From positions 248,001 through 312,000 of the forward strand of contig CACIYQ010000001.1 in NCBI GenBank assembly GCA_902590915.1: a DNA stretch of 64,000 nucleotides, given 5' to 3'. Numbering within the stretch: the first letter of the stretch is position 1; every line of letters starts with the position of its first letter. Made by a program: the position numbers and the translations under genes. The notes below the pieces were generated by a model that was given only the letters and a program-made list of their open reading frames with translations, did no database searches and had not been told where the DNA came from. The stretch comes from an uncultured Pelagibacteraceae bacterium. Its GTDB lineage: Bacteria > Pseudomonadota > Alphaproteobacteria > Pelagibacterales > Pelagibacteraceae. Below, one piece after another: positions 16,606 to 26,931 of the stretch.

Positions 16606-17964
16606 ATGTTTGAAAATTTAACAAATAAATTTGAAGAAATTTTTTCTTCTTTAAAAAAATCTCCTTCTCTTGATGAAGCTCAAGTAGATGAGGGTTTAAG
16701 AGGAATAAGACAAGCTCTTTTAGAAGCTGATGTATCTTTAGAGGTTGCTAAAGACTTTATCGAAAAAGTTAAGCCAAAAGCATTGGGACAAGAAATTATT
16801 AGATCAACCTCTCCAGGGGATATGGTTGTCAAAATTGTTTATGATGAACTTGTTAATTTGTTGGGAGAGTCAAATAGCGATATAAATCTTAATGCGGTAC
16901 CGCCTGTTCCAATGATGATGGTAGGTCTGCAAGGTTCAGGTAAAACCACAACCACTGCAAAACTTGCCAAGTATTTAGAGAATACGAAAAAGAAAAAAGT
17001 CATGATGGTCAGCTTGGATATTTACAGACCAGCCGCTCAAGAGCAACTTAGATCTTTAGGGGAACAAAATAACATTTTAACTTTACCAATTATTGAAGGA
17101 CAACAGCCAGCTGATATTTGTAGAAGAGCTATTAGTGCTGCCAATCTAAATGGTGCAGAAATAGTTCTTTTTGACACTGCAGGAAGAACTCAAATTGACT
17201 TACAGATGATGAGTGAAATTAAACAAATTGAAGGTGTAATAAATCCAACAGAGACTTTCTTAGTTGCAGATTCTTTAACAGGTCAAGTTGCAGCATCAGT
17301 TGCAAAAGAGTTTAAAAATACAGTCAATTTATCTGGAATTATTTTAACAAGAGCTGATGGTGATGCTAGAGGTGGTGCTGCTGTAAGTATGAAATATGTT
17401 TCAAATGTTCCAATTAAGTTTTTAGGTATAGGAGAAAAAATTGATAATCTCGAAGTTTTTCATCCCGACAGAATAGCTAACAGAATTCTTGGCATGGGAG
17501 ATATTGTTTCTCTTGTAGAAAAAGCTGCTCAAGATCTTGGCGAAGAAAATATTAAAAAAGCTGAAGAAAATTTAAAAAAAGGTCAGTTTTCAATGGAAGA
17601 TTACTTAGCCCAACTAAGACAAATGAAAAAAATGGGAGGCATTGAAGGAATAATGTCATTTATGCCTGGAGTTTCAAAAATTAAATCTCAAATGGATTCA
17701 GCTGGAATTGATGAAAGTATTATAACTACAAATGAAGCTATTATTTTGTCTATGACAAAAAAAGAGAGAGAGAACCCAAAAATAATTGATAGTTCAAGAA
17801 AAAAAAGAATTGCTAATGGCTCTGGCACCAATCCAGCCACTATCAATAAATTGTTAAAACAATTTAAAATGATGTCTGAAATGATGAAAAAGATGTCTAA
17901 AGGAAATATGAAGGGTATGACTGATAAAGGAATACCTCCAGAGCTATTCAATCAATTAAAATAA
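16606..17964 (+). CDS. ffh: Signal recognition particle protein Ffh (SRP54)
   Basis: Ffh binds signal peptides and the SRP RNA and delivers nascent membrane proteins to FtsY. The 452-residue protein shows the N domain, then the G domain with P-loop [10 protein letters not shown] (about 108-117), [20 protein letters not shown] and [11 protein letters not shown], then a Met-rich M domain ([27 protein letters not shown]). The start codon lies 24 nt after a strongly structured leader with no obvious ribosome site. rpsP follows after 13 nt, the common ffh-rpsP order. Confidence 0.97.
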   Translation: MFENLTNKFEEIFSSLKKSPSLDEAQVDEGLRGIRQALLEADVSLEVAKDFIEKVKPKALGQEIIRSTSPGDMVVKIVYDELVNLLGESNSDINLNAVPPVPMMMVGLQGSGKTTTTAKLAKYLENTKKKKVMMVSLDIYRPAAQEQLRSLGEQNNILTLPIIEGQQPADICRRAISAANLNGAEIVLFDTAGRTQIDLQMMSEIKQIEGVINPTETFLVADSLTGQVAASVAKEFKNTVNLSGIILTRADGDARGGAAVSMKYVSNVPIKFLGIGEKIDNLEVFHPDRIANRILGMGDIVSLVEKAAQDLGEENIKKAEENLKKGQFSMEDYLAQLRQMKKMGGIEGIMSFMPGVSKIKSQMDSAGIDESIITTNEAIILSMTKKERENPKIIDSSRKKRIANGSGTNPATINKLLKQFKMMSEMMKKMSKGNMKGMTDKGIPPELFNQLK

Positions 17965-17977
17965 AAAAGGAGAAAAT

Positions 17978-18376
17978 ATGTTAAAACTTAGATTATCAAG
18001 GGGAGGAACAAAAAAGCGTCCAGTCTATAAAGTTGTGGTAGCAGACAGTCGTTTTGCAAGAGATGGAAGATTTATTGAGAAAGTTGGATTTTTTAATCCT
18101 CTTTTGCCTAAAGAGAAAAAAGAGAGAGTGGGTCTTGAGGCTGAAAGAATTAAATACTGGTTAGGTCAAGGTGCAAAACCAACAACTAGAGTTGCAAGAT
18201 TATTAGGCGAAAATGAACTAATGCCAATGCCAGCAAATGGTAATAATCCTAATAAAGCTATTCCAAAAAAAGAAAGAAACAAAAAAGAGGAAGATAAAGC
18301 AGAAGCTCCTAAAGAAGAAGCTCCTAAAGCAGAGGCAGCACCAGCAGCAGAAGCTCCTAAAGAAGAAAAAAAATAA
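17978..18376 (+). CDS. rpsP: Small-subunit ribosomal protein bS16 with an acidic/Ala-Pro C-terminal tail
   Basis: The first 85 residues are a standard bS16 ([36 protein letters not shown]). The remaining roughly 45 residues are a low-complexity tail rich in Lys, Glu, Ala and Pro. Part of the tail is encoded by three copies of GAAGCTCCTAAAG (18302-18314, 18317-18329, 18350-18362), suggesting expansion by slippage. E. coli bS16 has only 82 residues. A good ribosome site (AAAGGAG) precedes the ATG. trmD follows directly; the usual rimM between them is absent. Confidence 0.96.
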   Translation: MLKLRLSRGGTKKRPVYKVVVADSRFARDGRFIEKVGFFNPLLPKEKKERVGLEAERIKYWLGQGAKPTTRVARLLGENELMPMPANGNNPNKAIPKKERNKKEEDKAEAPKEEAPKAEAAPAAEAPKEEKK

Positions 18377-18390
18377 TTTAAAAGTTATTT

Positions 18391-19077
18391 ATGTGGCAAG
18401 CTCAAGTGTTTACACTTTATCCAGAAGTTTTTCCTGGACCTCTTTCTAAGGGTATGTATGGAAAAGCAATGTCAAAAGATTTATGGAGTTTAAAAGTTGT
18501 AAATATTAGAGATGCGGCTGAAGATAAACACAAAACTGTGGATGATACTCCTTATGGAGGAGGATCAGGAATGCTATTAAAACCAGATGTCCTTGCTAAA
18601 TCATTAGATCAAAATAAAATTGAAGGTGAAAGAATTTTATATTTATCTCCAAAAGGAAAAAAATTTGATCAAAATTATGCAAAGAGATTGGCAAAAGAAA
18701 AATCTATATCACTTATCTGTGGGCATTTCGAAGGAGTTGATGAGAGAGTTCTATCCACAAGAAATATTGAGGAAATTAGTATAGGAGATTATGTTCTGTC
18801 TGGAGGTGAAACTGCAGCTTATGTTGTTATAGATAGTGTGCTCAGGCTTTTGCCAGGAGTATTAGGAAATGATAATTCTAAGACTGAAGAAACTTTTGAA
18901 AATGGTCTTTTAGAGTATCCTCAATTTACAAAACCTCAAATTTGGGAGGAAAAAGCAGTACCAGATGTATTATTATCAGGGGATCATAGCAAAATTAAAG
19001 ACTGGCGTTTATCTCAATCAGAGGCTATAACACGCGACCGAAGACCAGATTTATGGGAAAAATATAAGAAGAAATAA
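18391..19077 (+). CDS. trmD: tRNA (guanine-37-N1) methyltransferase TrmD
   Basis: TrmD methylates G37 next to the anticodon, using SAM, to prevent +1 frameshifting. The 228-residue product has the SPOUT trefoil-knot signatures: [25 protein letters not shown] and [13 protein letters not shown] (about 130-142), and the C-terminal linker ending [13 protein letters not shown]. Length is close to the family norm (about 230-255). It sits between rpsP and rplS in the conserved translation operon, 14 nt after rpsP. Confidence 0.97.
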   Translation: MWQAQVFTLYPEVFPGPLSKGMYGKAMSKDLWSLKVVNIRDAAEDKHKTVDDTPYGGGSGMLLKPDVLAKSLDQNKIEGERILYLSPKGKKFDQNYAKRLAKEKSISLICGHFEGVDERVLSTRNIEEISIGDYVLSGGETAAYVVIDSVLRLLPGVLGNDNSKTEETFENGLLEYPQFTKPQIWEEKAVPDVLLSGDHSKIKDWRLSQSEAITRDRRPDLWEKYKKK

Positions 19078-19093
19078 TTTGATAACAACTAAT

Positions 19094-19621
19094 ATGAAAA
19101 CAATTGAAGAAATAAATCAGCACAACGTAAAAAAAATTCTAGCAGAAAAGAAAATTCCAGAATTTTTTCCAGGGGATGTTGTTAAGGTTGGTGTTAGAAT
19201 TACTGAAGGTAAAAAAGATAGAATTCAATATTTTGAAGGCGTTTGTATTGCAAAAAAAAGTAGAGATTTAAACTCCTCTTTTACAGTTAGAAAAATTTCA
19301 TTTGGAGAAGGTGTTGAGAGAACTTTTCCATTATATGGAACATTAATAGACTCAATTAAAGTTATTAGATCAGGTAAAGTTAGAAGAGCCAAATTATACT
19401 ATCTTAGAGACAGAACAGGTAAATCAGCTAGGATTGCAGAAAAAATAAGAAAGAAAATTGGTATTGATGTTGATATAAAACCAGAGACAGTGACTGAAGA
19501 AAACTTAGCTCCAGTGGTTGAAGTTCCTACAAAAGAGACAGCACCCATAGCAGATGCAGTTCCAGCTGTAGAAGAGAAAAAAGAAGAACCGAAATCAGAA
19601 AATACCTTAGAAAATAAATAA
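19094..19621 (+). CDS. rplS: Large-subunit ribosomal protein bL19 with an extended C terminus
   Basis: I use the ATG at 19094 (175 residues); an in-frame TTG at 19079 would add five residues but bL19 normally starts close to the IEEIN-like segment. The core matches bL19: [45 protein letters not shown] and [16 protein letters not shown]. Beyond about residue 125 a Glu/Pro/Ala/Val-rich tail of about 50 residues follows ([20 protein letters not shown]), absent from E. coli bL19 (115 residues). The tail is similar in composition to that of bS16 in the same operon. leuC starts 8 nt later. Confidence 0.95.
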   Translation: MKTIEEINQHNVKKILAEKKIPEFFPGDVVKVGVRITEGKKDRIQYFEGVCIAKKSRDLNSSFTVRKISFGEGVERTFPLYGTLIDSIKVIRSGKVRRAKLYYLRDRTGKSARIAEKIRKKIGIDVDIKPETVTEENLAPVVEVPTKETAPIADAVPAVEEKKEEPKSENTLENK

Positions 19622-19629
19622 TTTTTTTA

Positions 19630-21033
19630 ATGGCTAAAACCCTTTACGATAAATTATGGAGTGATCATTTAGTTGATCAACAAGAAGATGGAACTTCTTT
19701 AATCTTTGTAGGTCGACATCTAGTTCATGAGGTTACAAGCCCACAAGCCTTTGAAGGTTTAAGAAATACAAAAAGAAAAGTAAGAAATCCAAATTTAACT
19801 CTAGCAGTTGCAGATCATAATGTACCAACCACAGACAGATCAAAAGGTATTTCTGACAAAGAGTCAAAAATTCAAGTTGATACTTTAGCAGCTAACTGTA
19901 AAGAGTTTGGTATACAACTGTTTGGAATGGATGATAAAAGACAAGGAATAGTTCATATCATTGGACCAGAACAAGGTTTTACTCAACCAGGTACTGTAAT
20001 AGTTTGTGGAGATAGTCATACAGCAACCCATGGAGCATTTGGTGCGTTAGCATTTGGAATAGGAACATCAGAGGTTGAACATGTTCTAGCAACCCAAACA
20101 CTCGTACAAAAAAAAGGAAAAAATTTTAGAATTAACGTTAATGGACAGCTTCCATTAGGTGTTACTTCTAAAGACGTAATTTTACAAATTATTGGAAAAA
20201 TTGGTACAGCTGGTGGAACAGGTTATGTTTTAGAATATGCAGGTGATGTAATCACATCACTAACTGTTGAACAAAGAATGACTATTTGTAATATGACAAT
20301 AGAAGCTGGTGCAAGAGCAGGCCTGATAGCCCCAGATGAAAAAATTTTTGACTATTTAAAAGGTAAGCCTATGTCGCCCAAAGGTGACAGTTGGAACAGA
20401 GCATTAGAGGAATGGAAAAAACTAAAGTCTGATGATGATGCAGTTTTTGACAAAGAGATAACTATCAATGGAAATCAAATACTACCGATGATTACATGGG
20501 GAACTTCACCAGAGGATGTTATTACAATAGACCAAAAGGTCCCAAACCCTAGAAACGAGACAGATGAAGATAAAAAAAATTCTATAGAGAGATCTTTAAA
20601 ATATATGGGTCTAAAACCTGATATGGCTGCTACAGATATCAAGATTGATAAAGTTTTCATTGGAAGTTGCACAAATGGAAGAATTGAGGATTTAAGAGAA
20701 GCAGCTAAAATTTTAAAAGATAAAAAAATTTCTACACACGTTGAGGCGATGGTAGTTCCTGGGTCAGGTCTTGTTAAAGAACAGGCAGAGCAAGAGGGAC
20801 TAGATAAAATTTTTATTCAATCAGGATTTGATTGGAGAGAACCTGGATGTTCTATGTGTTTGGCCATGAATGCTGATAAACTTAAACCAGAAGAGAGATG
20901 TGCCTCTACATCAAATAGAAATTTTGAGGGAAGACAAGGAAGAGGTGGTAGAACACATTTAGTAAGCCCTGGTATGGCTGCCGCTGCAGCAATTTCTGGT
21001 AACCTTGAAGACGTAAGAAAGTTTCAAGATTAA
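19630..21033 (+). CDS. leuC: 3-isopropylmalate dehydratase large subunit
   Basis: LeuC carries the [4Fe-4S] cluster that isomerises 2- to 3-isopropylmalate in leucine synthesis. The 467-residue product has the aconitase-family features [13 protein letters not shown], the first cluster Cys in [12 protein letters not shown] (near 346) and the other two in GCSMCLAMN (near 405-410). The length equals the bacterial norm (about 466). Its stop overlaps the leuD start by one base, ensuring equal subunit synthesis. The leucine genes follow directly behind the ribosomal operon. Confidence 0.97.
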   Translation: MAKTLYDKLWSDHLVDQQEDGTSLIFVGRHLVHEVTSPQAFEGLRNTKRKVRNPNLTLAVADHNVPTTDRSKGISDKESKIQVDTLAANCKEFGIQLFGMDDKRQGIVHIIGPEQGFTQPGTVIVCGDSHTATHGAFGALAFGIGTSEVEHVLATQTLVQKKGKNFRINVNGQLPLGVTSKDVILQIIGKIGTAGGTGYVLEYAGDVITSLTVEQRMTICNMTIEAGARAGLIAPDEKIFDYLKGKPMSPKGDSWNRALEEWKKLKSDDDAVFDKEITINGNQILPMITWGTSPEDVITIDQKVPNPRNETDEDKKNSIERSLKYMGLKPDMAATDIKIDKVFIGSCTNGRIEDLREAAKILKDKKISTHVEAMVVPGSGLVKEQAEQEGLDKIFIQSGFDWREPGCSMCLAMNADKLKPEERCASTSNRNFEGRQGRGGRTHLVSPGMAAAAAISGNLEDVRKFQD

Positions 21034-21638
21034 TGCAAAAGTTTAGTACATTAAAAAGTATCCCTGCATACTTATCAACAGCAAATGTTGATACCGATAT
21101 GATCATTCCAAAGCAATTTTTAAAAACAATTAAAAGAACAGGTCTTGGAAAAAATTTATTTTTTGAGATGAGATATGATGATAAAGGAGCTGAATTAAGT
21201 GACTTTGTATTAAATAAAAATCCATATAATAATTCTAAAATATTAATAGCAGGAAAAAACTTTGGTTGTGGCTCTTCTCGAGAGCACGCACCGTGGGCTT
21301 TATTAGATTTTGGAATAACTTGTGTAATAAGTTCAAGCTTTGCAGATATTTTTCACAATAACTGTTTTAAGAATGGCATTTTGCCAATAACGCTTGATGA
21401 AGAAAAAATTAAAGAATTATCTGAATATGCTAATAGAAAAGAAGAAATTTCTGTAGATCTTGTTGAGGAAAAAGTTTTTTTTGGAAATAACGAGATTAAA
21501 TTTGTAGTCGATCAATTCAAGAAAAAATGCTTACTAGAGGGTCTAGATGAAATAGCTTTATCTCTTAAGAAGTCAAATAAAATTGAAAGTTTTGAAAATA
21601 ATTTAAAATCTAAAAGGCCCTGGGTTTTTAATGATTAA
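21033..21638 (+). CDS. leuD: 3-isopropylmalate dehydratase small subunit
   Basis: LeuD is the swivel-domain partner of LeuC. The 201-residue product shows the diagnostic [14 protein letters not shown] near the N terminus, and [21 protein letters not shown] (a stretch around residues 71-90) that contributes substrate-binding residues. It begins at the last base of leuC and ends 8 nt inside leuB, so the three genes are translationally coupled. Confidence 0.97.
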   Translation: MQKFSTLKSIPAYLSTANVDTDMIIPKQFLKTIKRTGLGKNLFFEMRYDDKGAELSDFVLNKNPYNNSKILIAGKNFGCGSSREHAPWALLDFGITCVISSSFADIFHNNCFKNGILPITLDEEKIKELSEYANRKEEISVDLVEEKVFFGNNEIKFVVDQFKKKCLLEGLDEIALSLKKSNKIESFENNLKSKRPWVFND

Positions 21639-22737
21639 GGTAAAAAAAAGAAAAATTCTTTTATTACCTGGCGATGGTATTGGTCCAGAAGTGATAGGTG
21701 AAGTCAAAAAAATTATTAATTGGTTTAATGATAAAAAATCACTTGATTTTGAAATGGATGAGGATCTTGCTGGAGGTTGCTCTTACGACAAACATGGTAC
21801 ACCAATTACTGATGAAGTGTTTTATAAAGCTTTAGAAAGTGAAGTTGTAATGTTGGGTGCTGTCGGAGGACCTAAGTGGGATGAAGTCGAATTTTCAAAA
21901 AAACCTGAAAGAGCATTATTAAAACTCAGGAAAGAACTAAAATTATTTGCAAATTTAAGACCAGCAATTTGCTTTGAACAATTGGTAAGTGCTTCAACCT
22001 TAAAACCAGAAGTAGTCTCGGGCTTAGATATAATGATTGTTAGAGAGCTTACTGGAGGAATATATTTTGGTGAGCCAAGAGGAATTAAACCAATTGAAAA
22101 TGGAGAAAGAAAAGGAATTAATACTCACACATATACGACTAGTGAAATAGCAAGAGTTGCACGTATTGCATTTGATCTTGCAAGAAAAAGATCGAATAAA
22201 GTAACTTCTTGTGAAAAATCAAATGTTATGGAAGCTGGACAGTTATGGAAGGAAGAAGTGCAAGAGCTTCACGATAAAGAATTTAAAGATGTTGAATTAA
22301 GTCATATGCTTGCTGACAATTGTGCAATGCAACTATTAAGAAATCCCAAACAGTTTGATGTAATTGTAACTGATAATTTATTTGGTGATATGCTTTCAGA
22401 TCAAGCCTCAATGTTAACAGGTTCTTTAGGGCTTTTGCCTTCGGCATCTTTGGGTGCAAAAAATAAAGATGGAGAAATGAGAGCAATGTATGAACCTATT
22501 CATGGTTCAGCACCAGATATTGCTGGTAAATCAATAGCAAATCCTATTGCTTCAATTTTAAGCTTTGCTATGGCTTTAAGATATTCATTGGATTTAGATG
22601 ATGAGGCTGATGCATTAGAAAAAGCAGTACAGCACGTATTAAATGATGGTTTAAGAACTAAAGACATTCTATCAGATGGAATGAAAGAGGTATCAACTTC
22701 AGCAATGGGTGATGCGATAATTTCAAAATTGCAATAA
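21631..22737 (+). CDS. leuB: 3-isopropylmalate dehydrogenase
   Basis: LeuB oxidatively decarboxylates 3-isopropylmalate with NAD+. The 368-residue product has [11 protein letters not shown] at the N terminus, the substrate Arg residues in [31 protein letters not shown], and the metal-binding Asp residues in [28 protein letters not shown] (near 290-302) and its neighbourhood form the NAD-binding region, which marks it as LeuB and not isocitrate dehydrogenase. It overlaps leuD by 8 nt. leuA is not in the window. Confidence 0.97.
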   Translation: MIKVKKRKILLLPGDGIGPEVIGEVKKIINWFNDKKSLDFEMDEDLAGGCSYDKHGTPITDEVFYKALESEVVMLGAVGGPKWDEVEFSKKPERALLKLRKELKLFANLRPAICFEQLVSASTLKPEVVSGLDIMIVRELTGGIYFGEPRGIKPIENGERKGINTHTYTTSEIARVARIAFDLARKRSNKVTSCEKSNVMEAGQLWKEEVQELHDKEFKDVELSHMLADNCAMQLLRNPKQFDVIVTDNLFGDMLSDQASMLTGSLGLLPSASLGAKNKDGEMRAMYEPIHGSAPDIAGKSIANPIASILSFAMALRYSLDLDDEADALEKAVQHVLNDGLRTKDILSDGMKEVSTSAMGDAIISKLQ

Positions 22738-22763
22738 ATCTATAATTATTCTAAAGTTTTAAA

Positions 22764-24527
22764 ATGCCAAGTTATACAGCTCCAGTAAAAGATATGATGT
22801 TTCTTTATGAAAAGTTAAGAGACAATAAAAACTACAATGAATTGGAAAGGTATAATGAAGTTAATTCTGATTTAGTAAAAGATATTCTAGAAGAAGCAGC
22901 TAAAATAAATCAAAATTTAATATTACCACTTGCAAAAGTAGGAGATGAAAATCCTGCGGTTTTAGAAAATGGGGTTGTTAGAACACCTCCAGGCTATAAA
23001 GAGGCCTACCAAAAATATATTGAAGATGGATGGACATCGTTATCTTGTGATCCAAAATACGGTGGTCAAGGAATGCCTAAAACTGTAAGTGCTTTTTTTG
23101 ATGAAATGTTATCGTCTGCAAGTTTATCATTTAAACTTTATAGCGAATTAAGTATTGGGGCTTATAATTGTATTAATCGTCATGCTTCAGATGAAATTAA
23201 AAATAAATATTTACCTAAAATGGTTGAAGGTAAATGGAGTGGAACGATGTGTTTAACCGAACCAGTTTGTGGTACTGATTTAGGACTTTTAAAAACTAAA
23301 GCTGAAAAACAAACTGACGGAACATATAAACTGAGTGGCCAGAAAATTTTCATTACTTCTGGTGATCAAGATCTCACAGAAAATATAATACATTTGGTAA
23401 TTGCTAGAGCTACAGACTCTCCTGCTGGTACCAAAGGTATAAGTTTATTTTTAGTTCCTAAATTTGTAGTAAATGAAGATGGAACAGTTGGTCCAAGGAA
23501 TGGAGTATCAACGGGATCTATTGAAAGCAAAATGGGAATAAAAGGATCAGCAACGTGTGTTTTAAATTTTGATGAAGCAACTGGGTATATGATTGGAGCT
23601 AAAGACAAAGGTTTAAGTGCTATGTTCACAATGATGAACTTAGAGAGAATAGTGGTTGGGATTCAGGGTTTAGGGTTATCCGAGATAGCTTATCAGAACT
23701 CACTTGCCTACGCAAAAGAGAGAAAACAAGGGAAAACGAACAATTCTAAGTCAATCAATGGTGCAGATTTTATAATTGAACATGCAGATATAAGAAAATC
23801 ACTATTGAACATGAAATCAATAATTGAGGGTGAAAGGGCGTTATGTTTTTGGCTATCTCAACAAACTGAAGTCAGCCTTTACCATCCTGATGAAAAAATA
23901 AAACAAGAAGCATCTGATTACGTTTCATTAATGACACCAGTAGTAAAATCACTTTTTACAGATTTAGCTATGGAGATAACAAATGATGCAATGCAAATCC
24001 ATGGTGGGTATGGGTATACTAAAGATCAAGGAATTGAGCAATTATATCGAGATAATCGTATCACTCCTATTTATGAAGGAACAAACTCAGTTCAAGCAGC
24101 AGATTTAGTATTTAGAAAATTATCAAATAAAAATGGAAATATAATAAACAGATTTTTAGATATGGTTAAGTCAGAGTGCGAGAGTAAAAAGGGAAAAGTT
24201 GAAACTTTTTCAAAAGAATTAAATCATTACCTTGATATATTAACTAAATTTACAGGTTGGATCAGTGATCAAAGTAAAATCGAAAAAGATGATGTAAGTG
24301 CAGCAGCAAATGACTATTTAAGAACACTTGGTTATGTCTCAATTGCATATTCTTGGATAAAGGTTTTAGAAGTTAGTTTTAATGATTATGAAAAAAATAA
24401 AGATTTTTACTCTGATAAAATCAATACAGCTAAATTTTATTTTGAAAAAGTACTACCCAGAGCCGAATATCATTACAAATCTGCAATTTCTGGAAGCTCA
24501 AATATAATGAAATTTAATTTTATTTAG
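22764..24527 (+). CDS. dmdC: Acyl-CoA dehydrogenase, DmdC type (3-methylmercaptopropionyl-CoA dehydrogenase)
   Basis: The 587-residue flavoprotein is of the long ACAD type used by DmdC (about 590 residues) rather than the 380-residue beta-oxidation type. Features include the FAD/substrate loop MCLTEPVCGTDLG, the second-half motif GYGYTKDQGIEQLYRDNRITPIYEGTN (a stretch near 412-438) with the catalytic-base Glu in YEGTN, and an additional C-terminal helical domain. It starts a cluster with a DmdB-like ligase and DmdA, so the reaction inferred is MMPA-CoA to methylthioacryloyl-CoA in DMSP demethylation. A general acyl-CoA dehydrogenase role cannot be excluded from the sequence alone. Confidence 0.85.
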   Translation: MPSYTAPVKDMMFLYEKLRDNKNYNELERYNEVNSDLVKDILEEAAKINQNLILPLAKVGDENPAVLENGVVRTPPGYKEAYQKYIEDGWTSLSCDPKYGGQGMPKTVSAFFDEMLSSASLSFKLYSELSIGAYNCINRHASDEIKNKYLPKMVEGKWSGTMCLTEPVCGTDLGLLKTKAEKQTDGTYKLSGQKIFITSGDQDLTENIIHLVIARATDSPAGTKGISLFLVPKFVVNEDGTVGPRNGVSTGSIESKMGIKGSATCVLNFDEATGYMIGAKDKGLSAMFTMMNLERIVVGIQGLGLSEIAYQNSLAYAKERKQGKTNNSKSINGADFIIEHADIRKSLLNMKSIIEGERALCFWLSQQTEVSLYHPDEKIKQEASDYVSLMTPVVKSLFTDLAMEITNDAMQIHGGYGYTKDQGIEQLYRDNRITPIYEGTNSVQAADLVFRKLSNKNGNIINRFLDMVKSECESKKGKVETFSKELNHYLDILTKFTGWISDQSKIEKDDVSAAANDYLRTLGYVSIAYSWIKVLEVSFNDYEKNKDFYSDKINTAKFYFEKVLPRAEYHYKSAISGSSNIMKFNFI

Positions 24528-24529
24528 GG

Positions 24530-26146
24530 ATGAATCATTACGATACTAATTTGGAGAAAAACGAAGCCAATCATGTTCCTTTAACTCCACTAACATTTTT
24601 AAAAAGAGCAACAGAAATTTATCCAAATTATGAAGCAATTGTTTATGAAGATAGAAGCTATACTTGGAGTGAAGTTTATAAAAGAGCAATAAAATTTGCG
24701 AGTGCTTTGTCTAAAATTGGTATTAAAAAAGGTGATACGGTTTCATTTTTAGCGTTTAATACACCTGAAATATTTGAAGCCCACTACTCTGTTCCAATGA
24801 CAGGAGCAGTTTTAAATACGATTAATATTAGATTAGATGCAAACACTATTGCATATATTCTAAATCATAGTGATGCAAAAGTTTTAGTGGTTGATAGACA
24901 ACTACATGTAGAAGTAAAAAAAGCTTTAAAAACTCTAGATAAAAAAATTACAATTATTGATATAAATGACAAATATGCTGACCAATCAAAGTGTGAAAAA
25001 ATTGGTGAGCATGAATATGAAAACTTTTTAAATACTGGGGATGTAAATTATAATTGGCAAATGCCTGATGATGAATGGCAATCTATTTCGTTAAGTTATA
25101 CTTCCGGCACTACTGGAAATCCAAAAGGTGTAGTTTATCATCATAGAGGAGCTTATTTAATGTCTACAGGAAGTTCTGTGGCATGGAATATGCCTAACCA
25201 ATTAAATTTCTTAACAATTGTCCCAATGTTTCATTGTAATGGTTGGTGCTACCCATGGACGATCCCAATGCTGAATGGAAGGACCGTTTGCCTAAGAAAT
25301 ATAGATGTTAAAAAAATATTCGAGCTAATTGATAAATATGATGTAACGCATTTTGGTGGAGCGCCAATTATTCTTAATATGATTACTGGTGCCCCAGAAG
25401 CTGATAGAAAAAAATTAAAACATAAAGTTCATGTTTTAACTGCAGGCGCACCACCTCCAAGTATAATCTTTAAAAAGATGAAAGCCCTAGGGTTCGAAGT
25501 CATGCATGTATACGGTTTAACAGAAACTTACGGACATGTTACCCAATGTGCTTGGAATGACGAATGGAATGATTTTGATGAAGATAAACAAAATGAAATT
25601 AAAGCAAGACAAGGAGTAAGATATCCTAATACTGAAGGTGTAACAATTTTAGATCCTGAAACTATGAAAGAAGTTCCCAAAGATGGCAAAACAATTGGAG
25701 AGATAATGATAAGGGGGAACGTAGTAATGAAAGGATATTTTAAAGACAAAGAAGCTACCGATAAAGCGATGAAGGGTGGTTGGTTTCACACTGGAGATTT
25801 AGCTGTTATGCACCCTGATGGATATGTAAAAATACAAGATAGATCTAAAGACATAATTATTTCTGGAGGAGAAAATATATCTTCAATTGAAATAGAAAAT
25901 ACTCTTTCTAAACACCCTTCAGTTTCTATCGCAGCTGTGGTTGCAAAACCTGATGAAAAATGGGGTGAAGTTCCATGCGCTTTTATCGAAATGATTAAAG
26001 ACAAACCAACCAGTGAAAAAGAATTAATAGATTTTTGTAAAGAAACTTTAGCAGGATTTAAAGTACCAAAAAAAGTAATTTTCTGTGAGTTACCAAAGAC
26101 TTCCACAGGAAAAATTCAGAAGTTTGAACTAAGAAAACAATTCTAG
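24530..26146 (+). CDS. dmdB: Acyl-CoA synthetase, DmdB type (3-methylmercaptopropionate-CoA ligase)
   Basis: This 538-residue AMP-forming ligase has all adenylation motifs: the P-loop-like SYTSGTTGNPKGV (near 188-200), VYGLTETYGH, GWFHTGDLAVMHPDGY, DRSKDIIISGGENIS and the C-terminal catalytic Lys in KTSTGKIQKFELRK. The spacing and length match DmdB and related medium-chain ligases. It lies 2 nt behind the DmdC-like gene and two genes before dmdA, supporting activation of MMPA to MMPA-CoA. Other short acids such as butyrate are likely side substrates, as known for DmdB enzymes. Confidence 0.87.
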   Translation: MNHYDTNLEKNEANHVPLTPLTFLKRATEIYPNYEAIVYEDRSYTWSEVYKRAIKFASALSKIGIKKGDTVSFLAFNTPEIFEAHYSVPMTGAVLNTINIRLDANTIAYILNHSDAKVLVVDRQLHVEVKKALKTLDKKITIIDINDKYADQSKCEKIGEHEYENFLNTGDVNYNWQMPDDEWQSISLSYTSGTTGNPKGVVYHHRGAYLMSTGSSVAWNMPNQLNFLTIVPMFHCNGWCYPWTIPMLNGRTVCLRNIDVKKIFELIDKYDVTHFGGAPIILNMITGAPEADRKKLKHKVHVLTAGAPPPSIIFKKMKALGFEVMHVYGLTETYGHVTQCAWNDEWNDFDEDKQNEIKARQGVRYPNTEGVTILDPETMKEVPKDGKTIGEIMIRGNVVMKGYFKDKEATDKAMKGGWFHTGDLAVMHPDGYVKIQDRSKDIIISGGENISSIEIENTLSKHPSVSIAAVVAKPDEKWGEVPCAFIEMIKDKPTSEKELIDFCKETLAGFKVPKKVIFCELPKTSTGKIQKFELRKQF

Positions 26147-26154
26147 GTAATTAT

Positions 26155-26931
26155 TTGATTTTCCAAGTTGAAAATAAAAATGTCCATGCATCAGATGCAG
26201 GGCAAGGTATTGATCCAAAGAAAGAAACAATTGTATTTTTGCATGGAAGTGGAATGTCTCATATTGTTTGGTCTTTAACAGAGCAATTTTTTTCAAATCA
26301 AAATTTTAATGTTTTATCAATAGATTTACCCGGACATGGAAATTCTGATGGTCCCTGTAAAGATACAATAGAAAAAATCACAGATTGGTTAGAAAAAGCG
26401 TTTAATCAGTTAAATTTACGTGATTTAGTTTTAATTGGACATTCTCAGGGATGTTTAGAAATTTTAGAATTTGCTCATAAATATCCAATAAGAATTAAAA
26501 AATTAATTTTTGTTGGTGGCTCTTATAAAATGCCAGTTCATCCCGATTTAATTGAACTAGCAAAAAATGGTGACTCAGATGCTGTTAAATTGATGATGAA
26601 ATGGGGGTATGAGGGCTCCAAAAAATTTATTGGAGGTAATCCTATTAAAAGAATAATTCAATCAACTCGAGATATCAGTGAAATATTAGCTGTTGATCTT
26701 ATTGCTTGTAACAATTATTCCAACGGTAAAGAGGCTGCTGGTTCAATAAATTGTCCAAGCATGTTTATATTTGGTGCCCTTGATAAGATGGTTAACATTG
26801 AAGTAGGAAAAAAATTTTCAAATCTTGTAAAAAATTCATCTACTCACATCTTCGAAGGATGTGGTCATATGATTATGATTGAAAAAGCGTTTGAAATGAG
26901 AGAAAAGATCCTAGAATTTTTAAAAAAATGA
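26155..26931 (+). CDS. Alpha/beta hydrolase inside the DMSP-demethylation cluster
   Basis: The 258-residue soluble hydrolase shows [13 protein letters not shown] (oxyanion region), the nucleophile elbow GHSQGCLEI (Ser near 99), the acid in [11 protein letters not shown] and the catalytic His in [10 protein letters not shown]. The start must be the TTG at 26155, as no suitable ATG lies in front of the conserved strand. It is 8 nt behind dmdB and overlaps dmdA by 4 nt, so it is a fixed member of this operon. Its role is not established: thioester hydrolysis of a pathway CoA intermediate, or salvage of a side product, are possible. The crotonase DmdD is not seen in the window. Confidence 0.85.
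   Translation: MIFQVENKNVHASDAGQGIDPKKETIVFLHGSGMSHIVWSLTEQFFSNQNFNVLSIDLPGHGNSDGPCKDTIEKITDWLEKAFNQLNLRDLVLIGHSQGCLEILEFAHKYPIRIKKLIFVGGSYKMPVHPDLIELAKNGDSDAVKLMMKWGYEGSKKFIGGNPIKRIIQSTRDISEILAVDLIACNNYSNGKEAAGSINCPSMFIFGALDKMVNIEVGKKFSNLVKNSSTHIFEGCGHMIMIEKAFEMREKILEFLKK

Noticed and set aside
18302..18362. Three GAAGCTCCTAAAG units as a DNA repeat element or CRISPR-like array
   Set aside because: They are in frame in the rpsP tail, irregularly spaced by 2 and 20 bases, and explained by repeated protein residues.
25786..26106. A 106-codon minus-strand frame inside dmdB
   Set aside because: It overlaps the C-terminal catalytic domain of the ligase, and its composition mirrors the sense strand.
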